Shown here: piece after piece, positions 7,079 through 8,094 of the stretch
Layout of the letters: each line of letters opens with the position of its first letter
Position numbering within the stretch: the stretch's first letter is position 1
Source: Desulfobulbus sp.
Lineage (GTDB): Bacteria; Desulfobacterota; Desulfobulbia; Desulfobulbales; Desulfobulbaceae
NCBI GenBank assembly: GCA_030602145.1
Contig: JAUWAH010000088.1
Coordinates: 1 to 8,094 of the forward strand
Reading direction: 5' to 3'
DNA: 8,094 bases
Made by a program: the position numbers and the translations under genes
Notes under the pieces: model-generated
Told to the model about the DNA's origin: nothing
Seen by the model: the letters and a program-made list of their open reading frames with translations, nothing else
Databases searched by the model: none

Positions 7079-7981
7079 ATGAACCATCTGCTGATCGCCC
7101 TCGCCACCCTGCTGACCCTGAACTGGCTGTTGCCCCATGACGTTCGGGCCCGTGACCTGGATGAGATTAAACAGGAAGGCGTCCTGCGCCATCTCGGCGT
7201 CCCCTACGCCAACTTCGTCGACGGCGCCGACATGGGCCTGGATGTTGAGCTGATCCGACTCTTTGCCCGGGAGTTGGGGGTTCGTTACGAATACGTTCCG
7301 GTAACCTGGAGCACGGTGATCGGCGACCTGATCGGCAAGCAACTCAAGGTGGAGGGCGACAAGGTCACCCTCCTTACCGATGCGCCCATGCGGGGGGACC
7401 TGATCGCCAACGGCCTGACGATTCTGCCCTGGCGGCAGACGGTGCTCGATTATTCGGCGCCCACCTTCCCGACCCAGGTCTGGCTGATCGCCGGCTCCCT
7501 ATCACCGCTGCGGCCCATCCAACCCAGCGGCGACTTGCAGCGGGATATCGGCGCCGTCAAGGCCCTGCTCGCCAACAAGACCGTTCTCGGTATCACCGGC
7601 ACCTGCCTGGACCCCGAACTCTACGACCTGGAGGCAGCCAAGGCAAACAGCCTGCTGTTCAAGGGAAATCTGAACGAACTGGCCCCCGCTGTCCTCAACG
7701 GCGAGGCGGAAACCTCCCTGCTCGATGTCGCCGACTCCCTTGTCGCCCTGGGCAAGTGGCCCGGCCAGATCAAGGTACTCGGCCCGATTTCCGAGCAGCA
7801 GGAGATGGGGGTCGGTTTCCGCAAGGAGTCTCCGGAACTGCAGCGGGCCTTTGCCAGCTTCTTTACGCGCCTCAAGGAGAGCGGTGTCTATGTCGACCTG
7901 GTGAAGAAGTATTACCCGGACGTGTTCTACTATTACCCCGAATTCACAGCTTTTCAGGCCACATCCAATCCTCGGCAATAA
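7079..7981 (+). CDS. Periplasmic family-3 solute-binding protein (SBP_bac_3)
   Basis: A 300-residue secreted binding protein of the amino-acid type (Venus-flytrap fold). A signal peptide with hydrophobic core LLIALATLLTLNWLL ends at a likely cleavage after VRA24; its N-region lacks Lys/Arg, which is unusual. Family hallmarks are the opening LDEIKQEGVLRHLGVPYANF, GLDVELIRLFARELG, NGLTILPWRQTVLDYSAPTF and VLGITGT. R119 is at the position that usually binds the ligand carboxylate. D216 (in SLLDVADSL) is near where the family has an acidic residue that binds the ligand amino group. An amino acid or similar small ligand is plausible but not shown. No permease or ATPase gene is visible beside it, so it could serve a distant transporter or act as a sensor component. 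Its expression probably depends on the sigma-54 promoter at 6958, under the NtrC-type regulator upstream. Confidence 0.9.
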   Translation: MNHLLIALATLLTLNWLLPHDVRARDLDEIKQEGVLRHLGVPYANFVDGADMGLDVELIRLFARELGVRYEYVPVTWSTVIGDLIGKQLKVEGDKVTLLTDAPMRGDLIANGLTILPWRQTVLDYSAPTFPTQVWLIAGSLSPLRPIQPSGDLQRDIGAVKALLANKTVLGITGTCLDPELYDLEAAKANSLLFKGNLNELAPAVLNGEAETSLLDVADSLVALGKWPGQIKVLGPISEQQEMGVGFRKESPELQRAFASFFTRLKESGVYVDLVKKYYPDVFYYYPEFTAFQATSNPRQ

Positions 7982-8008
7982 TGATTGTTTCGAAACCGTT
8001 GATTTTTG

Positions 8009-8041
8009 TCATTTCGACGAGCACAGCGAAGATAAATCTCT
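8009..8041. repeat. REP-like dispersed repeat fragment
   Basis: The stretch starts GTCATTTCGACGAGCACAGC and continues to AAATCTCT. It resembles, from memory, a dispersed extragenic repeat (GTCATTTCGAC...GCGA...AAATCT) seen in many bacterial genomes. Short arms TTCG (8013-8016) and CGAA (8027-8030) can pair. It lies 27 bases after the binding-protein stop, where such elements usually occur. No genome-wide copy number is available here. Confidence 0.4.
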
Positions 8042-8071
8042 CTGTTGAGGCTTTTGCAAAAAGACGGTTGA

Positions 8072-8094
8072 GTCATTCCCGAGGTAGTCATCGG
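8072..8094. repeat. Second REP-like palindrome, cut by the window edge
   Basis: GTCATTCCCGAGGTAGTCAT followed by CGG resembles the common GTCATTCCCG...CGGGAAT extragenic palindrome. CCGA (8079-8082) pairs with TCGG (8091-8094), and the arm would extend beyond the window. The stretch 8042-8071, including the palindrome TTTTGCAAAA at 8052-8061, links it to the first repeat and has no coding potential that I can see. Confidence 0.4.

Noticed and set aside
7987..8007. Palindrome GTTTCGAAAC followed by a short T-run after the binding-protein stop
   Set aside because: The palindrome has no spacer, so the RNA hairpin would have only about three pairs, and the T-run begins six bases later. Too weak to call a terminator.

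Overview
The window is GC-rich with strong G/C bias at third codon positions. All genes lie on the + strand. Stacked PAS/histidine-kinase genes, an NtrC-type activator, a probable sigma-54 promoter and a lone periplasmic binding protein are typical of Desulfobacterota (formerly Deltaproteobacteria), for example Desulfobulbales. That placement is an inference from style; no phylogenetic marker is present.

Layout: positions 1-6772 hold a tightly packed signal-transduction operon. It begins upstream of the window with a membrane-bound PAS histidine kinase (1-2628, 5' end missing). Next come a stand-alone Rcp1-type receiver protein (2625-3068), a soluble hybrid kinase with receivers at both ends (3065-5419) and an NtrC-family sigma-54 enhancer-binding response regulator (5423-6772). 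The first two junctions are 4-base ATGA overlaps and the third is a 3-base gap, so the four genes are very probably co-transcribed and translationally coupled.

A 306-base non-coding gap (6773-7078) carries a good sigma-54 -24/-12 element (6958-6973), a hairpin-like inverted repeat directly downstream of it, and a weak palindrome about 165 bases upstream of the predicted start site. This gap leads into a gene for a secreted family-3 solute-binding protein (7079-7981), which has a strong Shine-Dalgarno sequence and a signal peptide. No transporter permease or ATPase gene is visible. The last 113 bases contain no gene but include two pieces resembling dispersed palindromic (REP-like) repeats, the second cut off by the window edge.

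Working model (inference): the two kinases feed the Rcp1-like receiver and the NtrC-type regulator. The regulator then activates the sigma-54 promoter of the binding-protein gene next to it, so that a sensory operon controls a periplasmic ligand binder that may serve uptake or sensing. No HPt domain is seen, so the route from the hybrid kinase's C-terminal receiver to the regulator is open.
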